A stretch of 64,000 bases of DNA from Scleropages formosus (GCF_900964775.1 NC_041827.1:16860707-16924706); one strand, 5' to 3'. Counted from the first letter of the stretch, positions 9,261 to 20,884 are shown. Numbers and translations are program-made. Notes: generated by a model not told the origin, from the letters alone.

Positions 9261-12200
9261 ATGGACCTCGACTTGGTGAACATGTTCTTCATTGCTGGAG
9301 GCACTCTGGCCATACCCATCCTGGCTTTCATGGCTTCCTTTCTGCTATGGCCCTCAGCCCTCATCAAGGTCTACTACTGGTAAGCTCAGAGTTACTGGGA
9401 CCTCAGCTTAGGTGTCCCGTCCAGCTGCTGGACACCAGTGTGTCTCCCGTGTTTTAAATGCTCAGCATCTGCAGTTCCCCTTGTTCTCCTCTCTGCGGCT
9501 GGGGAGCCTTAAAGGAAAAGGCAGAGCAGGTCCTCTTTGTGAACCCTGTAGCCTGTGGGCTCCGATCTCATCATTTCATCAGGGCAAAGTTCAGAGCGGT
9601 GCAACGTGAGCCAAGAGCCACCCCTCTGGACTTTGGTGTGTGTCTAACAAACGGGATGCGGCCTCTGTGTCTGTGTGAGCGAGTGCGTGAGAGTGAGTGA
9701 GCGTGTGTCTGTGTGTGTGTGAGAAGGTGTGAGAAGGTGTGAGCGTCACTCCGAAGTTCTGACACTGCAGTTGCTTTTATTTGCAGGCTTCTTCATTTCA
9801 GCTTTGGTGTCTAGTGTTGGATGCGTGAGGGGGGCTGGATGAACACAGAGGGGAAACAGTTTAATATTTTTGGATTTTTTGTTGCATAAGTTAAAGTGCT
9901 TACGTTGCAAATATAGGTGTGTGCACACACCTGCTATAACAACCCTGCCTGTGCATGTGGCGGGTGGGGATCCTGTGACCTCGCTGACCCCCCCGGCTGT
10001 TTCCAGGTACTGGAGGCGGACGCTAGGCCTGCAGGTGCGCTACGCCAACTGCGACTCGTACCGCTTCTGTTACTCGGTGAGAGGGAAGCCGGGCTCCCGA
10101 CCCTCCATCCTCATGCTGCATGGCTTCTCCACTCACAAGGACATGTGGCTGTCCGTCGTCAAGGTAACCGTTGACCGGTTGTGACCTCGCAGTAGTGAGT
10201 GATGCTCAGATAAAGAGGGCATCCAGTGTTCTTACGAGGGGAACGGAGATCGCCATGCGTGTCCGTTTTAGCGATGCACTCGGACGCATGTCACACACCG
10301 TTCTATGAGCAGATCCCCCGTGGAGTGCAGCGGTCTCCCTGTAGCCCGAACAGCTGAAAGTGACACTGGAGCAAATGAATAATTCCGCTTTTTACGATCG
10401 CATTAGTTATGTGTATGTACGTTGGAGTCACGTGAGACGTCGGGAGTCACTTAATTTCAGCGTTTGGAGCCTTCGTGCTGCAGCTCACTTTCCTCCACCT
10501 GAAGCAGAGGCCACCAAATTAGACACGTATGTTTTTAACATGTTATTGCACTAAGTTGTCTAGGTCAACATATTCACAGGACTGCAGCAGCAGGGGCCGT
10601 AGTGGTTACAGCTGTGACCTTTGACCTGAAGAACCCAGGTTCAGATCCCACTTCCTGCTGTAGTACCATTTGCCAAAGTACTTAACCTCAGTTGATAGTG
10701 AAAAAATTACCCTGCTGTATAAACGGGTAAATCAGTGTAAGTCACTTTGGAGAGAAGTGTCAGGTAAATAAATGCAGATTTAGGACTGTGTTCTAGCAGT
10801 GATGGTAAGGTGTGTCAGAGGAAACTGCAAGGTCCTTAAAGTGCTGATCATTATTGTGTGTGTGTTTGTTTGTGTTTGTGTGCGTATGCAGTTCCTCCCC
10901 AAGCACCTACACCTGCTCTGTGTGGACATGCCTGGTCATGAGGGCACCACACGGACCAACGCCAAGGACTACTCCATCGAGGGCCAAGTCCGGAGGATAC
11001 GCCAGGTGGGCCGTGGGCCGTGGCCACGTTCGGGGACAGACACCATGCGATACGCACACTTATTTCTGCTGCCTTATACAGTTTGTCAACAGGTGCTTTT
11101 GTCAAGAACAAGCTGACACAGCTATACATTTAGTAGCAGGTTTGTTAAAGTACGTCACTGAAAGGTACAATAGCAGAGCTCCTCTTACTCCGCCGCAAGT
11201 ATTTGTTGATAATGGAACGAATGGACAGATGTCTGAATTGAGCCAAGTAAAAGGTTATCGGTAGCAAAGCGATTGCCGACGGTATGGAAAACGAGCTCGG
11301 CAGGGGGTCGAGCGGTTCAGGATTTGAGCTTGAACTCTGAAGGCTGCGGCTTGATGTGCCCCGTGGCTGATCTGCAGTGCGGAGCTGTTAGGGTTACGGT
11401 TACGGCTAAGGTTACGGTTATGGGCTCGGGTTGCGGTTAGGGCCAGGAGCTGTCCTGTGCAAGCGGACAACTTGTGAGCTACTTTGCAATGAAGTGCCAC
11501 CTAATCCACAGGATAATAATAAAAATGTGAAACGTAGCATCGCTCCAAAAACAAACAATAAATGGAGACATTTGCAATAATTATGTACTGTCATCTGTTT
11601 AATAATATTAAAAAAAAAAAAACCCTGCATGCAGCTTCTGGAGTAATGTATATTGGTTTACGCTGAGGAATTTGACAAACTCACTGTACTCTAGAATCAC
11701 GTCTGCATCCAAACCTCTCCTGTTGGGGTAATATGCTCTCTCTCTTATTCCTGAGATATGCTTTGGAGAAAAGTGTGTGCTAAATGAATACATGTAAATG
11801 TGAGGGATTTATGTGAGAGACAGTCTTGGGTTGTCCAGCTGCTGTAATACGCGGTTCGGATTCTTCCTCGAGGTATGATCTTTGCCCTCTCCTGGCACCT
11901 GGGCACCATTAAAGCCCACGAGTCAGCAGGTTCGCAGTGACGAGGGGCTCCGTTAGGGTTGAAGAAGTGTGGGAGGTCCAGGTAGACTGACTGGTCACAA
12001 CCTTGCGAGATGAGGCCCGGTGCTGCTGTCCGGCTTCTGCTTGATTTTTTTGTTTTTTTTTTTTTTTCTTTCATTTCTCCGAGACCATTGCTGAAGTTGA
12101 ACCAGAGGAAGTTTATAACTTGTGTTTTTCACACCGACCCCAGTTTGTGGAGAGCATCCGGCTGAATAAGAAGCCCTTCCACCTGGTCGGCACGTCCATG

Positions 12201-13990
12201 GGGGGCAACGCGGCCGGTGTGTACGCAGCTCGCTACCCCTCGGACATCTGCAGCCTCACACTCATCTGCCCGGCAGGTTGGTGGGTGACGGGCACTTTTC
12301 GGGAAAGCACACAGAAGCTGTTTTTACCTCTTTGTCCAGTGCTGCACTCTGCTTGCATCTCAGATCCTCCACTGTAAAGATCATTGTACAGAAAACACAC
12401 GTTACACGCTTGCATGAAATCATTTTCTGTTGTCCGTGTCGGAGCGTTTCTGCATTTTACACAAGTAGCCATAAGTGTCCATATGACAGCTCGTTCCCCC
12501 CCACTGTCAGGCCTCAAATATCCAAATGAAAGCAAGTTCCTGCAGCATCTGCGAGACCTGGAGAAGACGACGAACGTCCATGGCATCCCGCTCATCCCGT
12601 CCACCCCTGAGGAGATGGAAGAAATGCTGAAGCTCTGCTCTTTTGTCCGCTTTAAGATTCCCCAGCAGGTGCGTACAGCTTACACCAGCTGCCTCCGCTT
12701 CCGGAAAATTCTTACACTTCAAACAGTAACCCCCCCCCCCGTGTATCTGTGAGCACTTGCCATGAACTGAGCTCATTTATCGCATTGCCTTTCTTTTCCT
12801 CTTTGCCAGATCCTTCAGGGGCTGGTGGACGTCCGCATTCCGCACAATGACTTCTACCGAGAAGGTCTCTCTTCTTGACTCCACTGAGCCATTTTATTTG
12901 TTGTTAAAATGCACTAACAAAGTCTCTTCCTACGGTTTGTAATGTTTTGATAGCATTTGAGAAAACCTTTAATATTGCATGGTGTATGAATGTTACATTT
13001 TGCTGTTATGTAATGTTTGTCCTCATTTTTTAAAAAAGAGGGCGACGGAAATGTATTGCATCATACAGAGCATAATTTCATGCAGAAGGTTTAGCAGAAG
13101 TGATAGTATTAGGAAGTCTGTTGGTCCAGGAGTAAAGTACCGGTGTAGTGAGTGAGTCCGCCTAGACAAGCTGGACAACAGCTGTATGGGACAATCTGGA
13201 CAGGAGAGTGAGAGCGAAGCAGCAGGCAGGTGTCCTTTGTGTGTGTGAAGTGCTGCAGACAAGCTGGGAGGACATGGAGCTTCATTTCCTCATCACACTG
13301 TCTCACTGAGTGTGGACAGAAACTGGTTCCGAGTGGCGTTGTGCGTTAATGCAGCGCTTTAGTGCATAAAGGCTTTGTCTACTGTGTCTCTTGTGTCCTT
13401 CACATGGCTTTTGCCCATCTTCCTTTGCAGTCTTTATGGAGATAGTGGGCATCAACTCAAGGCACTCACTACATGAAAACATGCACATGATCACAGCCCC
13501 AGTGCAGGTCATTTGGGGGAAGCAGGACCAGGTAAAGAAATATCGCAGTGTGAACACTGCGAGAGCACTGTATTACACATGTGTTGATGTCTTCCACTCC
13601 AACATTGCCTTGAGACAGCAGTTACAACTGTACCTTTGATCAGTTAATAGAAAGCGACTTCCTGTGTCCCATTTGACTACCCATTTGTGTAGATTAGTTA
13701 TTAATAGCAAATTACTAAATTAATATTGCTATGAGTCAGTACAGGTGCAGAGTCCTTGCTGGAATGTGGTTCCAGAAGCTCATGTCCGTTTGCTTCTGCT
13801 TGTACAGGTGCTGGACGTCTCAGGAGCCTCTGCGCTGGCGGAGGCCCTGCCGGGCTGCCAGGTGGAGCTCTTGGACAACTGTGGGCACTCGGTGGTGATG
13901 GAGCGGCCCCGCAAGACGGCCAAGCTCATCCTGGACTTTATGATTGCCCAGCAGAATGCAAACAGTGCCACCAGCAAGAAGCTGTCATGA
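9261..13990 (+). CDS. abhd6: ABHD6 monoacylglycerol lipase, 8 coding exons
   Basis: Coding exons: 9261-9379, 10007-10163, 10892-11005, 12144-12276, 12511-12668, 12810-12864, 13431-13531 and 13808-13990. They give 339 aa in agreeing phases (human 337). ABHD6 is a membrane serine hydrolase that cleaves 2-arachidonoylglycerol and lysophospholipids on the cytosolic face of late endosomes and postsynaptic membranes. Residues about 9-29 form the N-terminal membrane anchor. The alpha/beta-hydrolase triad is Ser148 in GTSMGG, Asp278 in WGKQDQ and His306 in NCGHSVV, at the human numbers. The oxyanion motif LMLHGFS is in exon 2. After the nucleophile elbow the fish has N-A-A where I recall Q-V-A in human. 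A family A SINE and a (TG)n tract lie in intron 1; a longer (GT)n tract follows the stop. Confidence 0.97.
10582..10778 (+). repeat. tRNA-derived SINE, family B
   Basis: Head 'ggggccgtagtggtta', box B AGGTTCAGATCCC, middle 'ttaccctgctgtataaacgg' and tail 'gtcactttggagagaagtgt'. It lies in an abhd6 intron. Confidence 0.75.
11387..11442 (+). repeat. Short interstitial telomere-like tract
   Basis: A run of six- to seven-base steps built on GGTTAGGG, GGTTACGG, GGTTGCGG and GGCTAAGG, about 56 bp, in an abhd6 intron. It is a degenerate version of the vertebrate TTAGGG repeat. Confidence 0.5.
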
Positions 13991-14014
13991 GGCTGTTCTC
14001 ACTGCATCTGCTAG

Positions 14015-14015
<1 letters not shown>

Positions 14016-14099
<84 letters not shown>
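14016..14099 (+). repeat. (GT)n microsatellite in the abhd6 3' UTR
   Basis: About 42 GT units with no interruption, starting 25 bp after the abhd6 stop codon, so it should be part of the mature mRNA. Reading frames across it are artefacts. Confidence 0.95.
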
Positions 14100-14101
<2 letters not shown>

Positions 14102-14652
14102 AACGAACCCGTCCACCCTCTCTGTTCCTGAAGCAGTTGTCTCTCAGGGAGCCCTGCCCCTCTTGTGGGGCAGCTGGCACCACAACCTCAGCACTTCTCC
14201 TCAGCTCCTCCTTTCATGTGTGACATGTTTACTCTACAGTTGTACAGTCTGACCACTCTGTCCACACCAGTGATTATTTCAGCTTAACTGTTGAAAAGAA
14301 ATTCCAGGAGAGAAGTATTAGACCAGAGCCCTGGCTACGTCCACCTGTCAATCGTGCATAAGGCATAGAAATGACCACTGAGCTCCATGACCTGTATACA
14401 CTGTTCCACAAACACACTGCTTCCTCTCTTCCACCTCCCTCCTTGTACAGTGGGCCCAAAGCAGGGGGGCTCAGCACATTCACTTAATGGCAGGTTTGGG
14501 CTCCAGCTAAATCTGAGCCCCGACGGAAAGTGGACTGAGCCCCCGTTCAAATGCGCAGCCTAATTAATACTTCTGCCTGCTGAATAGCATGTGTCACATA
14601 CAGGACCTCTTTCTCATTTAGCAATGGATAGATATATTTCTGTAACAATATT

Positions 14653-15036
14653 CCTTTTACATTCACATCTGTTTATTTAGCTAACGCTTTTCTCCAAAGC
14701 AACTTACAATGGATACTATGTAGTGTTATCAGCCCACACACCTTATTCACCAAGGTGACTTACACTGCTAGATACACTACTTACAATGTGTCACTCATCC
14801 TTACATCAGTGAAACACACTCTCTCTTTGTCACTCACACACTATGGGGGAATGTGAACAGCATGTCTTTGGAGTGTGGGAGGAAACCAGAGCACCCCAAG
14901 GAAACACACACAGACACAGGGAGAACATGCAAACTCCACACAGACTGAGCAGGGATCGAACCCATGTTCTTTCACACAACCCAGGTGCTGTGACACAGCA
15001 GCGCTACTCAGTGCCACCATGCTGCCCTTTTGCACA
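14653..15036 (-). repeat. tRNA-derived SINE, family C, near full length
   Basis: The reverse strand has a tRNA-like head (ggcagcatggtggcactgag), box B GGTTCGATCCC-like sequence, the body 'gtttcctcccacactccaaag' and a 3' tail with 'gctttggagaaaagcgttagctaaata'. The tail is shared with family B, so both families probably use the same LINE machinery. Confidence 0.8.
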
Positions 15037-16569
15037 GTTCTGCGCGGTAACAGTACAATGGATGGTTTACTTTGATTTATATGCATACTGGGTCACTCCT
15101 GTTACTGGAGCACTGGGAGCACCGGAAGCAATGAGCTGTAATCTGTGTCCGTGAGGAAATCCACCAATGAAAGAAATAATCCTGCAAGAGAGCATGTAGG
15201 ACAGCTGCGAGTGGCTCTGTGCGCTGCACACGTGGACACCTGCTCTTGCTCCTTGGCTCTGGCTCCAGATCCATTACCTCGTGTTCCATGTGATTTTTAA
15301 GTGTCACTGGTGACATGCCTAGTGGTGACTCTCCCTTTGGTTAAGTAAGCAGGGTAAATGTCCATTTCCAGTCTGTTGTTTAATAAGCAAGGTGGAATTG
15401 GTAAGATTTTCAATTTTTTACAGTTGATGTGAAATACAGTGAAGCACTATTTTTTAAAAACCGCTTTACATAAAGTACCTTTCAAAACATTGACAGACTA
15501 ATGACAAAGGTTCTGTGGAAATATTTTAACAAAAATAAATGAGGAAAAAATATGCATTATTTGATCCTGTTTAATAGTGTATGAATGTGTGGGTAAAATA
15601 ATCCTAAAAGATTTTCCTTCACATTCTGCTGTAGTTTAACGTAGAAAAGCAGAGGAATTTATTTCAACTTTGTTAACAAACTTTAAGGAAAACCATAGGA
15701 AAATGTTATTTTCCCATGATGTGTTAATAATTACTGTATTTCCATCTTAAACATTTATCTGCTGGTTGTCTTCATGAATTCCTTTTTTTGATTCATCTCC
15801 TCTCATTGACATTCATGTATCTAAAGAAACAGTTTGGTTTTGTACCTGTTTCATTAAAAACATCCTACATCTGGTTTGAGTAGATTAAAACAGCTCCTTT
15901 TTCTGATTTACTGTTATCTGAATTTCTGTCGGTTCATACAGTCATGCCTGCCATTAAAGTGTTTACATGCTACTGTTGCAAACTGGTACTTAGAAAAGTG
16001 GAAATAAACTGTAAAAAAAGAAAAAAATCTTGACAGAGTTGCCAAATCTAATATTTCATAATTGCTCTAAGTCATATATTTCAACTGGTTCTTGAATTCA
16101 GATCTCAACAAGAGACCCAAGGACTTCATCCAAACGCTCTGTTCAGGATGTGTGTGCTTCCCATCACTCATTGGCGAAGCAGTAGGACTCCATCTGATCC
16201 TTGTATTGCTCTCTTGCCCTCTTGTCAAATTTGATTGTTTTTTTTTTGCATTTGGACAAAATCGACATCGTATCAGATAGGCCGTCATAAGAGCTTGTCT
16301 GCGTTTGGGTTGTATTTGACCGATCGGCTTGTACTTTCAAAGCATGAGAATTTCGTGGGATGATGACACTCAATGAGGTAATTTAGTCACCGGCCGGGTG
16401 TGACGTTCTCCGTTGTTTGAGCAACCCATTTTACGCCATTAAAACTTGGTTCCTTTCCTTTGCGTTGCCATGTTTTCTTTGTCAAGCCCCATCAAAAGCC
16501 CAGTGCCCTTTACTCCATAGCCGTCCACACGTCTAGATGTGTTTCTCTCCGCCGATCAAGGTCCTTACG
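15037..16569. other. abhd6-rpp14 intergenic stretch, no gene seen
   Basis: Mostly AT-rich. It holds possible late abhd6 poly(A) signals (aataaa near 15534 and 16003) but no exon-like coding frame, CpG cluster or recognised repeat. Confidence 0.4.
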
Positions 16570-16572
16570 TTG

Positions 16573-16690
16573 GGATTTACATTACATTACATACATTTAT
16601 TTATTTAGCTGATGCTTTTCTCCAAAGCAGCTTCCCAGGGATACTATGTAGGGTTATCAGCCCACACACCTTATTCACCGAGGTGACGAT
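16573..16690 (-). repeat. SINE tail fragment (family B/C)
   Basis: Contains the shared tail 'atttatttagctgatgcttttctccaaag' in two quoted parts (atttatttagctgatg, cttttctccaaag), then 'cccacacaccttattcaccgaggtgac' seen also in the copy at 14653. Confidence 0.65.
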
Positions 16691-16737
16691 GTGATTTAAT
16701 GAGAAATGAATTATTGTTATCACTGATGATATAATGC

Positions 16738-16990
16738 AATGGATGGCAGGGAGCTCTGTTGCCTCACGGCTCCCGGACCGCGCGTCTCACTTCTAACTCG
16801 CTTTGTGTGGCGTTTACATTTTCTCCCTGTGTTCGTGTGGTTTTCCTCCCACGGCCCAAAGACAGGTGTTTCAGGCGGACCGGTGTGTCGCTGCCCTTAG
16901 AAGTGTGCGTGAGTGTGTGTCACATTGCTCTGTGTGTGTGTGTAAGGTTGCGGGGAGATTTCTGCACTGCATCCAACGCTGCAAGTCGCT
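16738..16990 (+). repeat. tRNA-derived SINE, family C (degenerate)
   Basis: Begins 'aatggatggcagggagctctgttgcc' (two parts: aatggatggcagg, gagctctgttgcc) and has the 'ttttcctcccacggcccaaagacag' body in degenerate form. The head is worn. Confidence 0.55.
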
Positions 16991-17624
16991 TTCAGCTGGT
17001 TAATAACTGTGATTTTGCCGAAAATCACCTTATGAATAAGCGCAACTGTGGCCACTGAGGAGTGTAATAATAAGAAGGCCATTAAGACTTAATTACTGTG
17101 TAATATTTTTAAGGTTTTGATGTAATGTTCTTGGTTATTGGAGTGTCTTGTAACTTGTTTTATTCGTTTTTTTATTTACTTATTCAGATATCTTTACCTC
17201 CCCTTGGCTAGCTATGATTATTTTGTTGTAATGTTCTTGCATCGTGAGTTCTTGAATTGTTTAAAAAAGGAAAAAGGGAGAAAAAACGACAGAACGACCT
17301 AGATGGCACTAAATCACGCTACCCACGGTATGATATTACGACACCACGTGACTTGAAGCATCATGCTTGCGACATGCCGTAAAGCCGGCGTGTCGTCTCG
17401 TGTTTCTCATCTTGGGAAGGACGTCGTTGGACTTCATGCAGCACGAGCGTTGAAATTGTTAAGTGCGTTATGACATAAGTATTTATGAACAGGCTGTTAT
17501 TGTATGAGTTGGGATCGCGGCGAGATTTAGAAGAGCGGGTCATTCGGTTCTGCTCAGAAAACAGTGAGTGGTAAAAGCTTAGTTTTAAAAATACAAATTG
17601 AATACCTGGCTGTAGGAAATTGGA

Positions 17625-17637
17625 AAGATGGCGCGGC
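17625..17637 (+). promoter_or_regulatory. YY1-like site, possible rpp14 start region
   Basis: AAGATGGCGCGGC resembles the YY1 element found just downstream of many TATA-less start sites. The rpp14 coding exon at 18189 is preceded by an acceptor, so a leader exon must exist upstream. No clear donor was seen next to this site, so the link to rpp14 is weak. Confidence 0.25.
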
Positions 17638-17710
17638 CTAATAGCTAACATCATGTACTATTATGTCATGATATTATGTCGCTTTGAGAAAAGTGTCAGC
17701 TAAATACATC

Positions 17711-17832
17711 TCAGTTTGTTCATTTAGAGCGACTTGCAGTGGCAGTGCTCAGCTATTTACGCAGTGTGTGATTTTGTCCATACTCTGTGGGGGCACAACA
17801 GCTGCTGGAGGTGGGATTCGAACCTGGGACAG
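17711..17832 (-). repeat. tRNA-derived SINE, family B (fragment)
   Basis: The reverse strand starts with box B (CAGGTTCGAATCCC) and 'cctccagcagctgttgtg'. A plus-strand tail fragment of the same family (cgctttgagaaaagtgtcag) abuts it at 17679-17710. Confidence 0.6.
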
Positions 17833-17916
17833 TAAGTGGAAGATCATCATGAAGTGGAAACTGTAACCATAGAAGAGAGTGAGTTTGAATGAGTGACTGA
17901 GTCTGTGTGTGCTTAA

Positions 17917-18086
17917 TAGTGGTAAAGCTGCTGTCTTTGGATCCAAAGGGTTTGAATCCCACCTCTGCTGTAGTGCCCTTGAGCAAGGTACTAAATTGCT
18001 CCAGTAAAATTACCCAGCTGTATAAAATGGGTAAAATACTGTAAGTAGCTTCACACGTAAGTCAGCATCAGCTAAATGAGTGCATC
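17917..18086 (+). repeat. tRNA-derived SINE, family B
   Basis: Head 'taatagtggtaaagctgctg', box B GGGTTTGAATCCC, middle 'ccttgagcaaggtac' and 'ttacccagctgtataaaatgg', and a worn tail. It ends about 100 bp before the first rpp14 coding exon. Confidence 0.75.
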
Positions 18087-18198
18087 AAACTAACAACAAC
18101 AAGTTTTTGTGAAGAAGCGATGTGCTCCTGAAGTCACTTTGGTTACGAGTCGCTTTGGAAATGTAACCATTAATTTGTTTTTGAACAGCTGGGCTGCG

Positions 18199-20367
18199 AT
18201 GAGTGACCCTGGAGCAGTGGGGGGATCTGTCACCTACCAGCGGCTTGTTCACAAGAACTCCTCTGGTTTCCATTACATGAAGGTTTCCCTGTAAGAGCAG
18301 CATGGACTGGACCCCTTTCTCTCACATGCAGGCTACATGTGTAACGGTCCAGTGATGTGACCGTACAGTGTTCATCGTTGCTTTCAAAGTGCAAACTGAA
18401 CACCCGTCTCATAATTCTGCACCTAATATCAACAATTTTCTGACAATCTAAATAAAACTACAATTTTGTTATAGGCAGTTTTATTTAATAATTATGATTT
18501 CATTCTCTTGAGAAATCTGATTTTCTGTTTAAGGAAGAAGGAATTGTCTCGGTGTGTGAAGTGCCTCTGCTGTAAAATCTTTCCAATTCAGTGAAATGAA
18601 AAGGTGTGAAAAATGTGTTTGCAGAGTATTTGAGAAAGAAGGCAAGAGAATCGACGGAGCTTTTTTCAAACAGCTCATAATCAGTGCTCTTCGGAATGTG
18701 TATGGGGAGGTAATATCTGTCAACAGTAATTTCAGTCAATCAAGAAAGCAAATAAATTGCAGAACCTCACAGATCTCATGAACCAAGACCTTTATTTAGA
18801 TTTATCTTATTTTTAAATTTGCACAAAAGGCTACATTTGAGTAGTCTATTACATGTGTATTATTGTGAAAATGAAATAGAATTTCTGTTTTTTGTAGATT
18901 GGTGCTGCCTTTCCTTTTGATGTTTTAAAATTTGAGGAGAAGTCACTGACAGCAGTTCTGCGGGTTTACAACAGGTACAGTGCTACAGTTGAAACTCCTT
19001 TGTTTTGATTGTTATACTCACTTCCACTCTGAAATGTATGGCATTTTAATGACCTATAAAATTTTTCAAAAATGTATTTTTTTTTTTTTTTTATCTCCCC
19101 AGTGGATTGGTGAAGTTATGGAGTGCCCTGACTTTACTAGGATCATATCAGAATGAAACGTGTGCTGTAAGAGTCGTGCAGGTATTGCTTCCTTACCAAT
19201 ATACAGGTGGTCCCTGATTTACGATGGGGTAACGTTCCCCGAAACACATTGTAAGTCGAAAATGCATTTAATACACCTATGCGTGACAGAATGGGATATG
19301 TGGATCGCTTTTGCTGCCCAGCATCGCGAGAGAGTATCGCTCTGCGTATTTGGGGGAAAAAAATCTAAATTCAAAATTTGAAGTACTGTTTCTACTGAAT
19401 GTCTGTTGCCAGCTCACCATCGTAAAGTCGAAAAAATCGCAAGTTGAACCACCGTAAATCAGGGACCACCTGTACAGTTATTACTGGCAGTACTTTGCTA
19501 ACCAAAGCCACTTGATAAATAAACTACTTCAAACAACTCCCAAGTGTCTACCCATCCACACAACAGACCCATTTAACATACACACAATGGGCAATTTAGA
19601 GTCCCCAGTTCGCCTCAAACATGTCTTTGGACTGTGGGAGGAAACCCATGTAAACACAGGGAAAACATGTGGCTCAGTCTGCATAGAGTTTGCATTTAAA
19701 CCCATGTACCAGAAGCTGCAAGGCACCTGCTGTGCTGACAATGAATACAGAAGAACAAAACAAAAGAAAAAGAGAAAATGATAGTAAGATGAATGGTGAG
19801 GGAAAGTGAACAGGAAAAAATATTGACATGTAGGAGGAGTTCTGTACATGTGGGCCTTAAACCTGAATTTAAAGGTGTTCTGATATTCTAGGCTTGGTTT
19901 TGAAGTAGATTGTGGAACATGAAACTTTTGACATTCAGTAGCACATTATTTTTACAATTTAAATTACATGTAGTTCATGATTTGTTCTTTGAGAGAATTT
20001 GCTTTGTGAGCAGATGACCAGGAAGGAACTATGGTTATGTGGGGGAAGCCTGCGCTGCACTGTTTGCACAGTACAAAAAGTGCAAAGTGCTTGTGTCGAA
20101 CAGACGAGCTGTTGATGGTGTTAAAAACCAGTAGGTGGCGCTAATGAGAGCTCCAGCTTCACCTATCATGACAACAGAAATTCATCTCCGAAGGCAACAT
20201 GCTGCAAAACAAGAGCAGAACTTCTGGGCAGGTGGTTTAGCTTAAGCTAAGAGGAAATGGACACCATAAAGCCATATTATATTTGAAGTTAATGTCTGCT
20301 TGTGTTATAGGTTTCACCTTTCCTGGTGGCTTTGTGTGGGAACAGCAGAGAGCTGGAGCTGAGCTAA
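18199..20367 (+). CDS. rpp14: RPP14, RNase P/MRP protein subunit p14, 5 coding exons
   Basis: Coding exons: 18199-18290, 18592-18709, 18898-18974, 19103-19181 and 20311-20367, giving 140 aa (human 124). RPP14 is a subunit of nuclear RNase P, which matures tRNA 5' ends. Matches to human include [15 protein letters not shown] near the start, [12 protein letters not shown], a GA-FPFDVL-FEEK-L-A-LR stretch, [37 protein letters not shown] at the end. The extra length comes from about a dozen Cys/Lys/Arg-rich residues at the start of exon 2 ([12 protein letters not shown]). The stop lies 25 nt before the htd2 start in the same exon, so both come from one mRNA. Intron 4 holds a TIR element and a SINE. 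Confidence 0.93.
19204..19472. mobile_element. 269-bp non-autonomous DNA transposon (MITE) with TA target site
   Basis: Perfect 20-bp terminal inverted repeats (CAGGTGGTCCCTGATTTACG and its complement) are flanked on both sides by TA (19202-19203 and 19473-19474). Subterminal parts also pair (aagtcgaaaa). TA duplication and a CAG-starting repeat fit pogo/Tigger or another Tc1-mariner group; no transposase is encoded. It lies in rpp14 intron 4. Confidence 0.88.
19515..19705 (-). repeat. SINE family C (fragment)
   Basis: Contains 'gtctttggactgtgggagg' and 'aacacagggaaaacatg', which are the complement of the family C body. The tRNA-like head is lost. Confidence 0.6.
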
Positions 20368-20392
20368 GCTGCAACGAAAAGGGACGCGGACC

Positions 20393-20884
20393 ATGAACGT
20401 GCTCTTTTGTACCCGTGCTGTGTGTAGACGTCTGGGCTACATGGGCCGCTCTACCTCCTGGGTTTGGGCATCCAGATGCAGGCAGCTGCATGTCGGGGAG
20501 CGGGCCTCACTGACACGCACCTTCAGTGCCAGAGATGTAGCTGCATTCGCTGAGCTGACGGGCGACTGGAACCCTATCCACCTGAGTGCGGATTACGCCA
20601 AGACGACCACGTTTGAGAGTCCCATCGTCCATGGCGTGCTCATCAACGGCCTCATCTCGGCTGTCCTGGGCACCAAAATGCCCGGCAGTGGCTGCGTGTT
20701 CCTGTACCAGGAGATCCGCTTCCCGGCACCTCTCTACGTTGGTGAGGAGGTTGTGGCCGAGGCTGAGGTCAAGAAAGTCAAACTGTCCTTTGCTCTCATC
20801 GGTGTTTCTTGCTCCGTGAAAGACAAGGTAGTCATGGAAGGGGAGGTCATGGTAATGGTGCCGCAGGCCGATCGAAACACGTGA
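20393..20884 (+). CDS. htd2: HTD2, mitochondrial 3-hydroxyacyl-thioester dehydratase 2
   Basis: One uninterrupted frame of 163 aa in the last rpp14 exon. It is the dehydratase of mitochondrial type II fatty acid synthesis (3-hydroxyacyl-ACP to trans-2-enoyl-ACP), a pathway that supplies octanoyl groups for lipoate. The hydratase 2 / MaoC signature reads [16 protein letters not shown], with likely catalytic Asp58 and His63, and VHGVL follows. The first 35 residues lack acidic residues and are rich in Arg, as expected of a mitochondrial targeting peptide. The start is the first ATG after the rpp14 stop. Translation from the bicistronic mRNA probably needs reinitiation or leaky scanning, as proposed for mammals. 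Confidence 0.95.
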   Translation: MNVLFCTRAVCRRLGYMGRSTSWVWASRCRQLHVGERASLTRTFSARDVAAFAELTGDWNPIHLSADYAKTTTFESPIVHGVLINGLISAVLGTKMPGSGCVFLYQEIRFPAPLYVGEEVVAEAEVKKVKLSFALIGVSCSVKDKVVMEGEVMVMVPQADRNT

